A stretch of 64,000 bases of DNA from NCBI RefSeq assembly GCF_008806595.1, contig NZ_VZRB01000012.1, positions 1 through 64,000 of the forward strand, written 5' to 3'. Numbering within the stretch: position 1 is the stretch's first letter; each line of letters starts with the position of its first letter. Origin of the DNA: Streptomyces luteolifulvus (GTDB taxonomy: Bacteria > Actinomycetota > Actinomycetes > Streptomycetales > Streptomycetaceae). Shown here one piece after another: positions 15,500 to 23,837 of this stretch. The notes below the pieces were generated by a model. That model was not told where the DNA came from. It ran no database searches and saw only the letters and a program-made list of their open reading frames with translations. The position numbers and the translations under genes were made by a program.

Positions 15500-16207
15500 A
15501 TGCACATATCAACAGAGGGCAACGAAGATGTCGCGAGTGGTCCTGATCAGTCACGTGTGCACACGCTCTTACGCGGGGCGCCTCTTGCCGCGACCGCGCT
15601 GGCCGCACTGGCCGGGTTCGGCCTCGCCGGCTGCGACTCCGGATCCGATGCGCATCCGCCCGCGGCGAGCGGTCCGTCGGTGCTCGTGCCCGGCAAGCCG
15701 GGCGAGGCGAACCAGACCCTGTCCGCCGCGGACGCCGCGAAGCAGCGCGTCGACGACGACACCCCCAACTCCGCGGACGTCACCTACGCGCGGATGATGA
15801 TCCAGCACCATGCCCAGGCCCTGGCGCTCACCGAACTCGCCCCGGACCGCGCCGAGTCGGCCAAGGTCAAGCGGCTCGCCGAACGGATCGCCGCCGCCCA
15901 GGGACCGGAGATCGCCGCCATGCGGAGCTGGCTGAAGTCCTACGGCGAGGACGAGAACGGCGGCGGACACGCGCACGGCACGATGCCCGGCATGGCGACC
16001 GAGGCCCAGCTCAAGAAGTTGCGCGGGGCGCAGGGCACCGCGTTCGACCAGCTCTTCCTCACCCTGATGATCGCCCATCACGAGGGCGCGATCACCATGG
16101 CCTCGGACGTGAAGGCGGGAGGCAACAACATCCGCATCGAGGAGATGGCCGACGACGTGATCGCCCAGCAGACCAGCGAGATCACGCGGATGCGCACGAT
16201 GCGGTAG
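15500..16207 (+). CDS. DUF305 lipoprotein with a TTA codon
   Basis: 235 residues. After a polar N-terminus, a hydrophobic segment ends in the lipobox GLAGC (Cys45), so the protein should be a membrane-anchored lipoprotein. The two DUF305 signature blocks are present: YARMMIQHHAQALALTELA and LTLMIAHHEGAITMASD, paired His motifs that have been linked to metal, often copper, handling. Codon 24 is TTA (15569-15571). The start is uncertain: ATG 15500 has no clear ribosome site, and GTG 15557 would leave a shorter signal peptide. It is divergent from the LVIVD gene, with 64 bases between starts. Confidence 0.8.
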   Translation: MHISTEGNEDVASGPDQSRVHTLLRGAPLAATALAALAGFGLAGCDSGSDAHPPAASGPSVLVPGKPGEANQTLSAADAAKQRVDDDTPNSADVTYARMMIQHHAQALALTELAPDRAESAKVKRLAERIAAAQGPEIAAMRSWLKSYGEDENGGGHAHGTMPGMATEAQLKKLRGAQGTAFDQLFLTLMIAHHEGAITMASDVKAGGNNIRIEEMADDVIAQQTSEITRMRTMR

Positions 16208-16321
16208 CGGATTCCGGCCCGCCCCGTCCTGTGCATGCCACGCCCTGTCAGCGAGGCACCCGCGGTGCGATGCTGGAGGCGTGAGCGATCTCCTCTGATC
16301 CCGTGGATAAGGAGTTCCGCC

Positions 16322-17665
16322 GTGCTGCGTGTCGCCGTCGTAGGCTCCGGGCCGAGCGGGTGCTACACCGCCCAGAGCCTCGTGCAGCTGAACCCCGAGG
16401 TGGGCGTCGACGTCCTGGACCGGCTGCCGTGCCCGTACGGTCTGGTGCGGTACGGCGTGGCGCCGGACCACGAGAAGATCAAGTCGCTGCAGGGAAACCT
16501 GCGGACCGTGCTGGAACACGAACGGGTGCGGTTCCTCGGTGGCGTGCAGGTCGGGGCCGGCGGGGTGCCGGCCGCACGGCTGCGCGAGCTGTACCACGCC
16601 GTCGTGTACTGCGTGGGCGCCGCGACCGACCGGCACCTCGGGATTCCCGGCGAGGAACTGCCGGGCAGCTGGTCGGCGACCGAGTTCGTGTCCTGGTACA
16701 GCGCCCATCCGGACGCCACCGCCGACGGCTTCGTGCTCGGCGCCCGGTCGGCCGTGGTCATCGGCGTCGGGAACGTGGCGGTGGACGTGACACGGATGCT
16801 GGCGCGCGGCACGGCGGAGCTGAGCCCCACCGACATGCCGCAGGCGGCCCTGACCGCGCTGTCGGCGAGCCGGGTGACCGACATCCAGATGGTGGGCCGG
16901 CGCGGCCCCTCCCAGGCCCGGTTCACCACCAAGGAACTGCGCGAGCTGGGCGCGCTGCCGGAGACCGACGTGACCGTCGACCCGGCGGAACTGTCGCTCG
17001 ATCCCGCCTATCTGGACCCCTCGGCCCTGCCCGCCCCGCAGCGCCGCAACGTGGAGGTGCTGCGCGGCTGGACCCGGTCCGGGCCGGCCGGCGCACCGCG
17101 ACGTATCCGGCTGCGCTTCTTCCTGCGGCCCGTGGCGATCCTGCCCGAGGGCGGACGGGTGGGTGCGGTGCGCTTCGAACGGACGGAGCCGGACGGGCAC
17201 GGCGGCGTGACGGGCACGGGACGCTACGAGGACGTCGAGGCGCAGCTCGTCCTGCGTTCGGTGGGCTATCGCGGAGTGCCGCTGGAGGGGCTGCCGTTCG
17301 ACGCGGAGAGCGGCACGGTGCCCCATCTGGCGGGGCGGGTGCTGCGCGAAGGCGTGGTGGCGCCGGGCGAGTACGTGGCCGGCTGGATCAAACGGGGCCC
17401 GACCGGCGTCATCGGCACCAACCGGCCGTGCGCCAAGGAGACGGTGACCTCACTGCTCGAGGATGCCGACATGCTCGTACTCAAGGAGATTCCCGAAGAT
17501 CCACTCGCGGGGCTGCGTGCCGAGGGGATCGAGCCGGTGCAGTGGTCGGGCTGGCAGGGGATCGAGCGTGCGGAGGCGGAGCTCGGGGCCTCGCTCGGGC
17601 GGGGTGTGGTGAAGCTGCCCGACTGGGACTCGCTCCTTGCGGCCGCGCGGAGATGGGCCTCCTGA
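16322..17665 (+). CDS. fprA: Ferredoxin/adrenodoxin-type NADP reductase (FprA family)
   Basis: 447 residues, the usual size of FprA-type NADPH-ferredoxin reductases. FAD-binding GxGPSG is at the N-terminus (VVGSGPSGCYTAQSLVQLN), followed by the family block CPYGLVRYGVAPDHEKIKSL, the NADP-binding VIGVGNVAVDVTRML, and near the end AGWIKRGPTGVIGTNR. It transfers electrons between NADPH and ferredoxin, often for cytochrome P450s. The GTG at 16322 has AGGAG seven bases upstream. No ferredoxin or P450 gene is adjacent. The segment around 225-245 (DIQMVGRRGPSQARFTTKEL) is intact, so the enzyme looks functional. Confidence 0.85.
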   Translation: MLRVAVVGSGPSGCYTAQSLVQLNPEVGVDVLDRLPCPYGLVRYGVAPDHEKIKSLQGNLRTVLEHERVRFLGGVQVGAGGVPAARLRELYHAVVYCVGAATDRHLGIPGEELPGSWSATEFVSWYSAHPDATADGFVLGARSAVVIGVGNVAVDVTRMLARGTAELSPTDMPQAALTALSASRVTDIQMVGRRGPSQARFTTKELRELGALPETDVTVDPAELSLDPAYLDPSALPAPQRRNVEVLRGWTRSGPAGAPRRIRLRFFLRPVAILPEGGRVGAVRFERTEPDGHGGVTGTGRYEDVEAQLVLRSVGYRGVPLEGLPFDAESGTVPHLAGRVLREGVVAPGEYVAGWIKRGPTGVIGTNRPCAKETVTSLLEDADMLVLKEIPEDPLAGLRAEGIEPVQWSGWQGIERAEAELGASLGRGVVKLPDWDSLLAAARRWAS

Positions 17666-17827
17666 CGAGCGCGGGGATTCGATGCGCCGGGCCGCGACGA
17701 CGGGGAGGCTGGTCACCCGAGTCATGGGGAGGGCGTCATGAACCGCCGGGCCCGCATCGGGCCCGCATCCACGCAAACCCGTCGGCCGAGTTCGTCACGT
17801 GAGCGCCCGCTGCGCCCGTAACGCGGG

Positions 17828-18586
17828 TCATTCCCCAAGGGCGTGCTGCGGCAGGGTGTTCGCCAGCTCGCCCTGGTAGGCCGTGTACGCGGTCCGCAGT
17901 TCCGTGCCCGGCCAGTCGTCGGGGAGGAGTTCGTGCGGCAGGACGGGGTCGGCGAGCAGATGCCGTACGACGGCCGCGAAGGCGGTGAGCCGGTCGGCCG
18001 GACGGTCCGTCCGCGCGATGTGCCCGAGCAGTGACCGGGCCGTGGCGGACCAGGCCCCCAGCGGCCACAGGCTCGCGGCCAGCGCCCGCCCCGCGCGGTC
18101 GGGGCGGGCGGTGTAGTGCTGGGCCACCTCGTCCAGGCCGCCCGGCAGCGAGCGCCGCAGATTGGCGGGGCGCAGCCAGACGCCCTCGCGGAGTTCGGCG
18201 AGGCGACAGGCGGTCAGCCGGGTGCGCAGGTCGGCGCGTTCGGCGGGTCCGCGGCCCGTCGCCGTGATCACGACCATCTCCCAGTCGCCGTCCCACGCGC
18301 GCGTGCGGGGGTGCACGGCATCGTCCTGGCGGCGCTGCCGCGCGAGCAGTCGGTCGCTGAGGCGGTAGACGGAGTCCGTGCGCCGCAGATCGCCGGCGGC
18401 CACCATCCGGCTGAGCGCGGCCCGCAGGGTGGAGCCGCCGACGCCGAAGGGCTCCACCGCCCGGACGAGGTCCTTCACGGCGAGCCCCGGCGGATGCGCC
18501 CCGAGGAGCAGGCTCAGCACGACCGACCGCGCCGACAAAGGCCGCAGGTCGACGTCGCCGGGGTGCACTGACGCGTTCGTCCGCAT
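17828..18586 (-). CDS. PaaX-like transcriptional regulator
   Basis: 252 residues from ATG 18586; a GTG at 18610 is also possible. The N-terminal winged helix (LSARSVVLSLLLGAHPPGLA ... LRAALSRMVAAGDLRR) and the C-terminal blocks WDGDWEMVVITATGRGPAER and RLAELREGVWLRPANL identify the PaaX family, whose founder represses phenylacetate degradation in response to phenylacetyl-CoA. The gene is divergent from an acyl-CoA-dehydrogenase-like gene. Two inverted repeats lie between the starts, so it probably controls that gene and itself in response to an acyl-CoA. No phenylacetate genes are in the window. Confidence 0.8.
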   Translation of the reverse strand: MRTNASVHPGDVDLRPLSARSVVLSLLLGAHPPGLAVKDLVRAVEPFGVGGSTLRAALSRMVAAGDLRRTDSVYRLSDRLLARQRRQDDAVHPRTRAWDGDWEMVVITATGRGPAERADLRTRLTACRLAELREGVWLRPANLRRSLPGGLDEVAQHYTARPDRAGRALAASLWPLGAWSATARSLLGHIARTDRPADRLTAFAAVVRHLLADPVLPHELLPDDWPGTELRTAYTAYQGELANTLPQHALGE

Positions 18587-18590
18587 GGTC

Positions 18591-18603
18591 ACGTACTGTA
18601 CGT
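18591..18603. promoter_or_regulatory. ACGTACTGTACGT palindrome, candidate operator
   Basis: A perfect 13-base palindrome (ACGTAC-T-GTACGT) five bases from the likely ATG of the paaX-like gene. It is suited to repression of that gene. Confidence 0.45.
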
Positions 18604-18616
18604 CCGTCACCTGCGT

Positions 18617-18652
18617 GTTGCACTATTGCTGCAATCGCAGCGAGAGTGCAAC
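18617..18652. promoter_or_regulatory. GTTGCACT/AGTGCAAC inverted repeat between paaX and acyl-CoA dehydrogenase
   Basis: Eight-base perfect arms GTTGCACT (18617-18624) and AGTGCAAC (18645-18652) are separated by 20 bases, placing the half-sites on one face of the helix. The right arm ends eight bases before the ATG of the acyl-CoA dehydrogenase gene. A likely binding site for the divergent PaaX-like regulator. Confidence 0.55.
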
Positions 18653-18660
18653 ATGACCGT

Positions 18661-20316
18661 ATGGTCACTTCACCCGCGCACGAACGGTCCACCACCCACG
18701 ACGTCACCAACCAGGCCCCTCCCCTGGCCCCGTACGACGCCTGCGAGGACACGGCCCTGCTCGAAGGGCTGCGCCGGGAGGGCGCCGGATGGGCCGAGGA
18801 GAACATCCGGCGGCTCGGCTTCAGGGCCGGCAGCACCGAGGCACAGGACTGGGGCGACCAGGCCAATCGCCACGAGCCGGTGCTGCGGACGCACGACCGG
18901 TACGGCAACCGCGTCGACGAGGTCGAGTTCCATCCGAGCTGGCACCATCTGATGCGGGTCGCGGTCGCCGAGGGGCTGGCGGGCGCGCCCTGGGCGGACG
19001 ACCGGCCCGGTGCGCATGTCGTGCGTACCGCGGGCGGGCTGGTGTGGGGACACACCGAGGCCGGCCACGGCTGTCCCACGTCGATGACGTACGCGGCCGT
19101 CCCCGCCCTGCGCCGGCAGCCGGAGCTGGCGAAGGTCTACGAACCCCTGCTGACGGGCCGGGAGTACGACCCCGTCCTGAGGGTGCCGACCGAGAAGCGC
19201 GGCCTGCTGGCGGGCATGGGGATGACCGAGAAGCAGGGCGGTTCCGACGTCCGCACCAACACCACCGCGGCCACACCGACCGCCGAGCCCGGCGTCTACA
19301 CGCTGCGCGGGCACAAGTGGTTCACCTCGGCGCCGATGTGCGACGTGTTCCTCGTCCTGGCCCAGGCGCCGGGCGGTCTGTCCTGCTTCCTGGTGCCGCG
19401 TGTCCTGCCCGACGGCAGCCGCAACACCTTCCGCATCCAGCGGCTCAAGGACAAGCTGGGCAACCGGTCCAACGCCTCCTCGGAGCCCGAGTTCGACGGG
19501 ACCGTCGCCTGGCTGGTCGGCCCGGAGGGACAGGGCGTCAAGACGATCATCGAAATGGTCAACTGCACACGGCTGGACTGTGTGATGTCGTCGGCGACGC
19601 TGATGCGCAAGACGCTGATCGAGGCGGGACACCACGCCCGCCATCGCAGCGCGTTCGGCGCACGGCTGCTGGAACAGCCGCTGATGCGCAACGTCCTGGC
19701 CGATCTCGCGCTGGAGTCGGAGGCCGCGACCACGCTCACCCTGCGGCTGGCCGGAGCGGCCGACCGTGCGGTGCGCGGGGACGCCGGGGAGTCGGCGTTC
19801 CGCCGGATCGCCACGGCCGTCGGCAAGTACTGGGTGACCAAGCGGGGTCCGGCCTTCACCGCGGAGGCCCTGGAGTGCCTCGGCGGCAACGGCTACGTCG
19901 AGGAGTCGGGCATGCCCCGCCACTACCGCGAGGCACCCCTGCTGTCGATCTGGGAGGGGTCGGGGAACGTCAACGCCCTCGATGTGCTGCGGGCACTGAG
20001 CCGCGAGTCCGGTGCCAGGGACGCGCTGTTCGCCGAACTCGCCCTGGCGCAGGGCGCGGACGCCCGGCTGGACGCGGCGGTGACACGGCTCAAGGGCCGG
20101 CTGTCCGAAGCGTCCGAGACCGGGGCGCGCCGGCTCGTGGAGCAGATGGCCCTGACCCTGCAGGCCTCCCTCCTGGTCCGGCATGCCCCGGCTCCGGTCG
20201 CCGACGCCTTCTGCGCGACCCGGCTCGGCGGCGACTGGGGACACGCATTCGGCACGCTGCCCGACGGCGCGGACCTCGACGCGATCCTGGAACGCGCGCT
20301 GCCCGGCGGGGTTTGA
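18661..20316 (+). CDS. AidB-like acyl-CoA dehydrogenase family protein
   Basis: 551 residues, longer than ordinary acyl-CoA dehydrogenases and matching the AidB branch. Evidence: N-terminal NQAPPLAPYDACEDTALLEG, MGMTEKQGGSDVRTNTTAA (flavin-binding block), YTLRGHKWFTSAPMCDVFLV, and REAPLLSIWEGSGNVNALDV with the catalytic-position Glu near 432. E. coli AidB binds FAD and DNA and is induced by alkylation damage, but its enzymatic role is unsettled; other members oxidise branched acyl-CoAs. The start at ATG 18661 matches the family; GTG 18646 lies inside the operator repeat. Divergence from a PaaX-like repressor supports an acyl-CoA-related inducer. Confidence 0.82.
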   Translation: MVTSPAHERSTTHDVTNQAPPLAPYDACEDTALLEGLRREGAGWAEENIRRLGFRAGSTEAQDWGDQANRHEPVLRTHDRYGNRVDEVEFHPSWHHLMRVAVAEGLAGAPWADDRPGAHVVRTAGGLVWGHTEAGHGCPTSMTYAAVPALRRQPELAKVYEPLLTGREYDPVLRVPTEKRGLLAGMGMTEKQGGSDVRTNTTAATPTAEPGVYTLRGHKWFTSAPMCDVFLVLAQAPGGLSCFLVPRVLPDGSRNTFRIQRLKDKLGNRSNASSEPEFDGTVAWLVGPEGQGVKTIIEMVNCTRLDCVMSSATLMRKTLIEAGHHARHRSAFGARLLEQPLMRNVLADLALESEAATTLTLRLAGAADRAVRGDAGESAFRRIATAVGKYWVTKRGPAFTAEALECLGGNGYVEESGMPRHYREAPLLSIWEGSGNVNALDVLRALSRESGARDALFAELALAQGADARLDAAVTRLKGRLSEASETGARRLVEQMALTLQASLLVRHAPAPVADAFCATRLGGDWGHAFGTLPDGADLDAILERALPGGV

Positions 20317-20432
20317 GTCTTCGCCGGACGCTCTTCGGCCGGATAGCACACCGTCATCCCCTGATTCCGCTTCGTTGTCAGTGCCGTGGTGCAGACTCAC
20401 GATCAGGTGGGACTTCGCCTGGGGAGGACAAG

Positions 20433-22532
20433 GTGCTGACGGGGATCGACGAGGTCGACTGGGCTTCACTGCGTCATGCGTACGGCAGTGCGGAGGACGT
20501 GCCCGGACTGCTGAGGGGACTCGCCTCGACGGACCCGGCCGAGCGAGAGGTCGCGCTCGACGGGATGTACGGCGCGGTCCACCACCAGGGAGATGTGTAC
20601 GACGCGACGATCGCCTGCGTTCCGTTTCTGTTCGCGCTGGCGGGGAGCGAGGAGGTGCCGGACCGGGGCGGGCTAGTGGAGCTCCTGGTCAGCATCGGCG
20701 GGGAGGGCGAGGACCAGGAGGCGGGCGGGGGTGCGGAGGCAAGCAGGGGTGCGGAGGCGAGCACAGGTGCAGGCCGGGGCATGAGCCGATCCGGGAGCCT
20801 GCGCGGGCCCTGCGCTTCGGCGCACGCGGCGGTCCGGGCGGGCGGGGAGGTCTTCGTCCGGCTGATCGGGGACGGGGACGCGGGCGTGCGCCGGGCGGCA
20901 CCGGCGGCGCTCGTGCGGTTTCTCGACGAACCGGCGCGTGTGCTGGGGCTGTTACGGGAGCGCTTCGTCGTGGAGCGGGACGACCGGGTCCTGCTCGCCC
21001 TCGCCGAGAGCCTCGGGTTCTTCGTCCGGCGCCACCCCGGGCACGCTGCCGGGGCACTCGACCTGCTGACCGCCCAGAGTTCGCCACCGTACGGTCCCGG
21101 GCTGCGGCTCGCCGCGCTCGGCCAGCTCGCGCACTGCGCGCCCGACCGGCTCCCGTCCGACCTGGTGTCCGTCGCGGTCGGGCTGCTCAAGGAACGGTCC
21201 CGGCTGCGGCCGGCCGGGCACGACGAGAGCGGACCCCCCGAAACGGACACACTGGTGGGCCGTCTGCGGCGCCTGCGCCCCTCGGACGAGGAGGGCTCGC
21301 AGTTGCTGCGCACCCTGCACACCGCGCTCGGCGGCCGGGTGGACGAGCGGATCGCTCTGCTGCGGGGGCAGTTGACCAGTCCGGACCCGGCCGACCGCTG
21401 CAACGCCGTGTGGATGTCCACCGGTCTGTTCCGCGAGTGGCGCGCCGACTACAGCGAGCCGGTGGCGGTGATCGGCGCGCAGCTGGGCGCGGAGGAGGAC
21501 CGGCTGCGCGAAGCCGCGGTGTACGTGCTGACGGATCTGTTCGAGCTGGCGGCGCCCGCGGCCGACGACCTGGCCGCGCTGGTGGCCTCGCGTCCGGACC
21601 TGTGGGTACGGCGGTGGGAGCGCGGGGCACCGACACTGGGCGACCCCCTCAAGGCGCTGGCCCGCAGCGGGGATCCACGAGCGGTTGCCGTGCTTGCGGA
21701 GGTCCTGGCCGGGCCGGTCGTGCCCGACGACTTGGGACACGTGATCGTCCACCTGGGCCCGGCAGCGGCCCCCGTCGCCCCGGCGTTGCGCCGCGGGCTC
21801 GGCTCCGTCGATCCCGGCTGCCCCGAGAAGTACGGCCGTGCGGTACCGCTGCTGGCGGCGCTCACGGCACTGGGTGACGGGCAGGCGGTACCGGAGGTGC
21901 TGCGGGTGCTGCGCGGGGCGCTGGAGGCATCCGGGCCGGGGAACTCGCTGGTGGGGAGTTCGATCCGGGCCGTCGATGCGTTCGGGCCGGCCGCGCGGGA
22001 GGCGATACCCGTGCTCCGGGGATTGCTGGACTCCGAGCACGCGGCGGCGGCCGCGGGGGCGCTGTGGTCGGTCGAGGGGGATGCGTCCGCCGTACTGCCG
22101 GTCCTGCTCCGGGAGTCGGCGGCGGACGACCCTCGTCGACGCGGGCCGGCCGCAGAGGGACTGGCCCGGCTGGGCCCCTCGGCCCGAACGGCACTGCCCG
22201 CACTGCTCCGCACGACCGGGTCCGGACAGGTGTGGGAACGCGTGTCGGCCGGGTGCGCGGTGTGCCGGATCGGCGGAGAGGTGGAACCCGTCGAGCCGGT
22301 ACTGCGCTCCGCCTGGGCGGAGAATCCGCACACGCGCGGCACGATCGCGGAGTGCCTGGCAGCTATGGGCACCTCCGCCTCGCCCCTTCGGGACCTGGCC
22401 GAGGCGGAACTGACCGCGCCCCGCCGCCACACCGCCCGACCCGGCGGCCACGGAAGCCACGGAAGCCACGACATCCCGAACGACGAGGAACTGGTGAGGT
22501 GGTGCCGGGAGGTGGTTTCGGAGGGTGGTTAG
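20433..22532 (+). CDS. HEAT-repeat protein with a TTA codon
   Basis: 699 residues from GTG 20433, with GGGGAGG nine bases upstream. The chain is alpha-solenoid: repeated helices with A/L/P patterns such as GVRRAAPAALVRFL, DRVLLALAESLGFFV, DRLREAAVYVLTDLFELA, AREAIPVLRGLLDSEHAAAA and GPAAEGLARLGPSARTALPA are typical HEAT or PBS-lyase-like repeats, which mediate protein-protein contacts. An inserted low-complexity segment (about residues 90-125) contains tandem GAEAS repeats. Codon 174 is TTA (20952-20954), implying bldA dependence. The C-terminus has GGHGSHGSHD and then a short helix. No catalytic motif is seen; partner unknown. Confidence 0.7.
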   Translation: MLTGIDEVDWASLRHAYGSAEDVPGLLRGLASTDPAEREVALDGMYGAVHHQGDVYDATIACVPFLFALAGSEEVPDRGGLVELLVSIGGEGEDQEAGGGAEASRGAEASTGAGRGMSRSGSLRGPCASAHAAVRAGGEVFVRLIGDGDAGVRRAAPAALVRFLDEPARVLGLLRERFVVERDDRVLLALAESLGFFVRRHPGHAAGALDLLTAQSSPPYGPGLRLAALGQLAHCAPDRLPSDLVSVAVGLLKERSRLRPAGHDESGPPETDTLVGRLRRLRPSDEEGSQLLRTLHTALGGRVDERIALLRGQLTSPDPADRCNAVWMSTGLFREWRADYSEPVAVIGAQLGAEEDRLREAAVYVLTDLFELAAPAADDLAALVASRPDLWVRRWERGAPTLGDPLKALARSGDPRAVAVLAEVLAGPVVPDDLGHVIVHLGPAAAPVAPALRRGLGSVDPGCPEKYGRAVPLLAALTALGDGQAVPEVLRVLRGALEASGPGNSLVGSSIRAVDAFGPAAREAIPVLRGLLDSEHAAAAAGALWSVEGDASAVLPVLLRESAADDPRRRGPAAEGLARLGPSARTALPALLRTTGSGQVWERVSAGCAVCRIGGEVEPVEPVLRSAWAENPHTRGTIAECLAAMGTSASPLRDLAEAELTAPRRHTARPGGHGSHGSHDIPNDEELVRWCREVVSEGG
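20730..20772 (+). repeat. 18-bp tandem repeat within the HEAT-protein gene
   Basis: GGTGCGGAGGCAAGCAGG is followed by a second, slightly changed copy and the beginning of a third. It encodes GAEASR, GAEAST and GAG in a row, so the repeat keeps the frame. It sits in a loop-like insertion between predicted helices. Confidence 0.75.
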
Positions 22533-23014
22533 GACGGCCGCGGGGCGGCACCCGCGGTCGCCACGCAGGCGCGGGGGCGCACGTCGACGCCGGGACGCCG
22601 TCAAGCGCGCCCCGGGTGGTCAGGCCGCCGGGGGGGGCCTGACTCAGAGTCACGACGGGGCGGGCCAGGTAGGCGTCGCCGCGGCGCTGCACATCGATGC
22701 GCAGGCGCGCGGGGGCACACCTCAACGCCGGGACGCCGTCAGTGTGCCCGGGCAGACCGGCCGCCGGGGCCTGACTCAGAGTCACGGCCGGGGGGCAGGC
22801 TGAGCGGTCGCGCACGGCGCTGTACGTCGATCCCGGCGGGAGGCAGTGCGGCGGTCGGGCGGGCGAGAGGGCGGTGCGTAGAGGACGGGGGCGCCACACG
22901 CGGGCAGCGTGGCGCCGCCGTGCAGGGGCGGCAGGCAGGACTGCGGTCCGGCAGCGGGGCGGCCGGCACACGACCGTGAAGCCACGTCGGCAGCCCGGTG
23001 CCGGGAGCTTCGCG
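22533..23014. repeat. Gene-free region with a 132-bp direct repeat carrying TGACTCAGAGTCA
   Basis: No supported gene in 482 bases. Two diverged copies of a 132-base unit are visible, starting about 22564 and 22696 (shared CGCAGGCGCG, ACGCCGGGACGCCGTCA, CCTGACTCAGAGTCACG), and the beginning of a third near 22817. Each full copy holds the perfect 13-base palindrome TGACTCAGAGTCA (22640-22652 and 22772-22784). On the minus strand a frame spans the repeats, but its composition (Pro/Arg/Ala) looks like a GC-rich shadow, not a protein. Confidence 0.6.
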
Positions 23015-23599
23015 TCAGCCTGTCGTGCGGCCCCACAGGGGGCCGAAGCGGGCCCACTCCGTGTCCCAGTGGTCCATGCGGTGGCGCTCCAGCCGGGCGC
23101 GCAGTGCGCGGCCGCCGATGAACGGCACGGCCGCCGCGCTCAGGCCTGCCAGGCCGCCGATCAGGGAAGCCCGCAGACGGGCCTGGGACGCGGTGGCGGG
23201 GCGGGTCACCAGGCGGCCCTGCCGGTCCGTCCACACGGTGACCGGTGCGCCTGTGGCGCTTCCGGGGCGGACCCGGACCTGGCCCGTGTGCGAGGAGCCG
23301 TTCGCCGCCGTCCAGTGCACCTTGCCCCACACCCGGTCGCCGCTGGACGTGGCCCTGTGCGTGGAGGACGCCCCGGGTGCCGGTTCGGTGAGCCGGGCCA
23401 CGACCGGACGCCACTCGACGCGCTCCCGGGCCAGCCCGTGCTCGACGGACCGGGTCGACGCCAGACCGGCGAGGACTCCGGCGAGGAGGGTCAGCACCCA
23501 GGCACCGAGCATCACCCAGGCCTCCACCGCGTCGGCGCGGCGCTTGAGCGGATTGCGCCGCCACCGCCACAGCCAGACCTTCGGACCACGGAACGCCAT
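23015..23599 (-). CDS. Rv1733c-like membrane protein
   Basis: 194 residues with two membrane helices (about 28-48, AWVMLGAWVLTLLAGVLAG, and 145-165, SLIGGLAGLSAAAVPFIGG) enclosing an extracytoplasmic loop with the VHWTAANGSSHTGQVRV and GAPVTVWTDRQGRLV blocks. This architecture and the N-terminal RxNPLKRRADxVEAW motif match the actinobacterial family of Mycobacterium tuberculosis Rv1733c, whose function is unknown. ATG 23599 has GGAGG nine bases upstream; two ATGs further up have no usable site. It is a single gene divergent from the BNR-repeat gene. Confidence 0.8.
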   Translation of the reverse strand: MAFRGPKVWLWRWRRNPLKRRADAVEAWVMLGAWVLTLLAGVLAGLASTRSVEHGLARERVEWRPVVARLTEPAPGASSTHRATSSGDRVWGKVHWTAANGSSHTGQVRVRPGSATGAPVTVWTDRQGRLVTRPATASQARLRASLIGGLAGLSAAAVPFIGGRALRARLERHRMDHWDTEWARFGPLWGRTTG

Positions 23600-23837
23600 C
23601 GAAGGCATCCTCCTCATGAGCGCACGAACATGCCGGACCGCCTTCCCATACGGGAGACGCCCCCTTCATGCTCACGACGAGTCCCGAAACCCGGCGGTCC
23701 CCCGTGTCGAACAGACTCCCGCGCCGGGCCTCCACCGCCGCCCTGACCTGCGTCGAAGCCGTTTCCGGAGGTGACTGTCAGTGGCTGGGTGCAGACTGGC
23801 CCGTGTCTGAGACGAAGACGTCGCGGAGGTGATCGGC

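Noticed and set aside
18789..20432. Long in-frame extension upstream of the HEAT-repeat protein
   Set aside because: It is a shadow of the AidB-like gene; the HEAT protein has its own ribosome site and GTG start at 20433.
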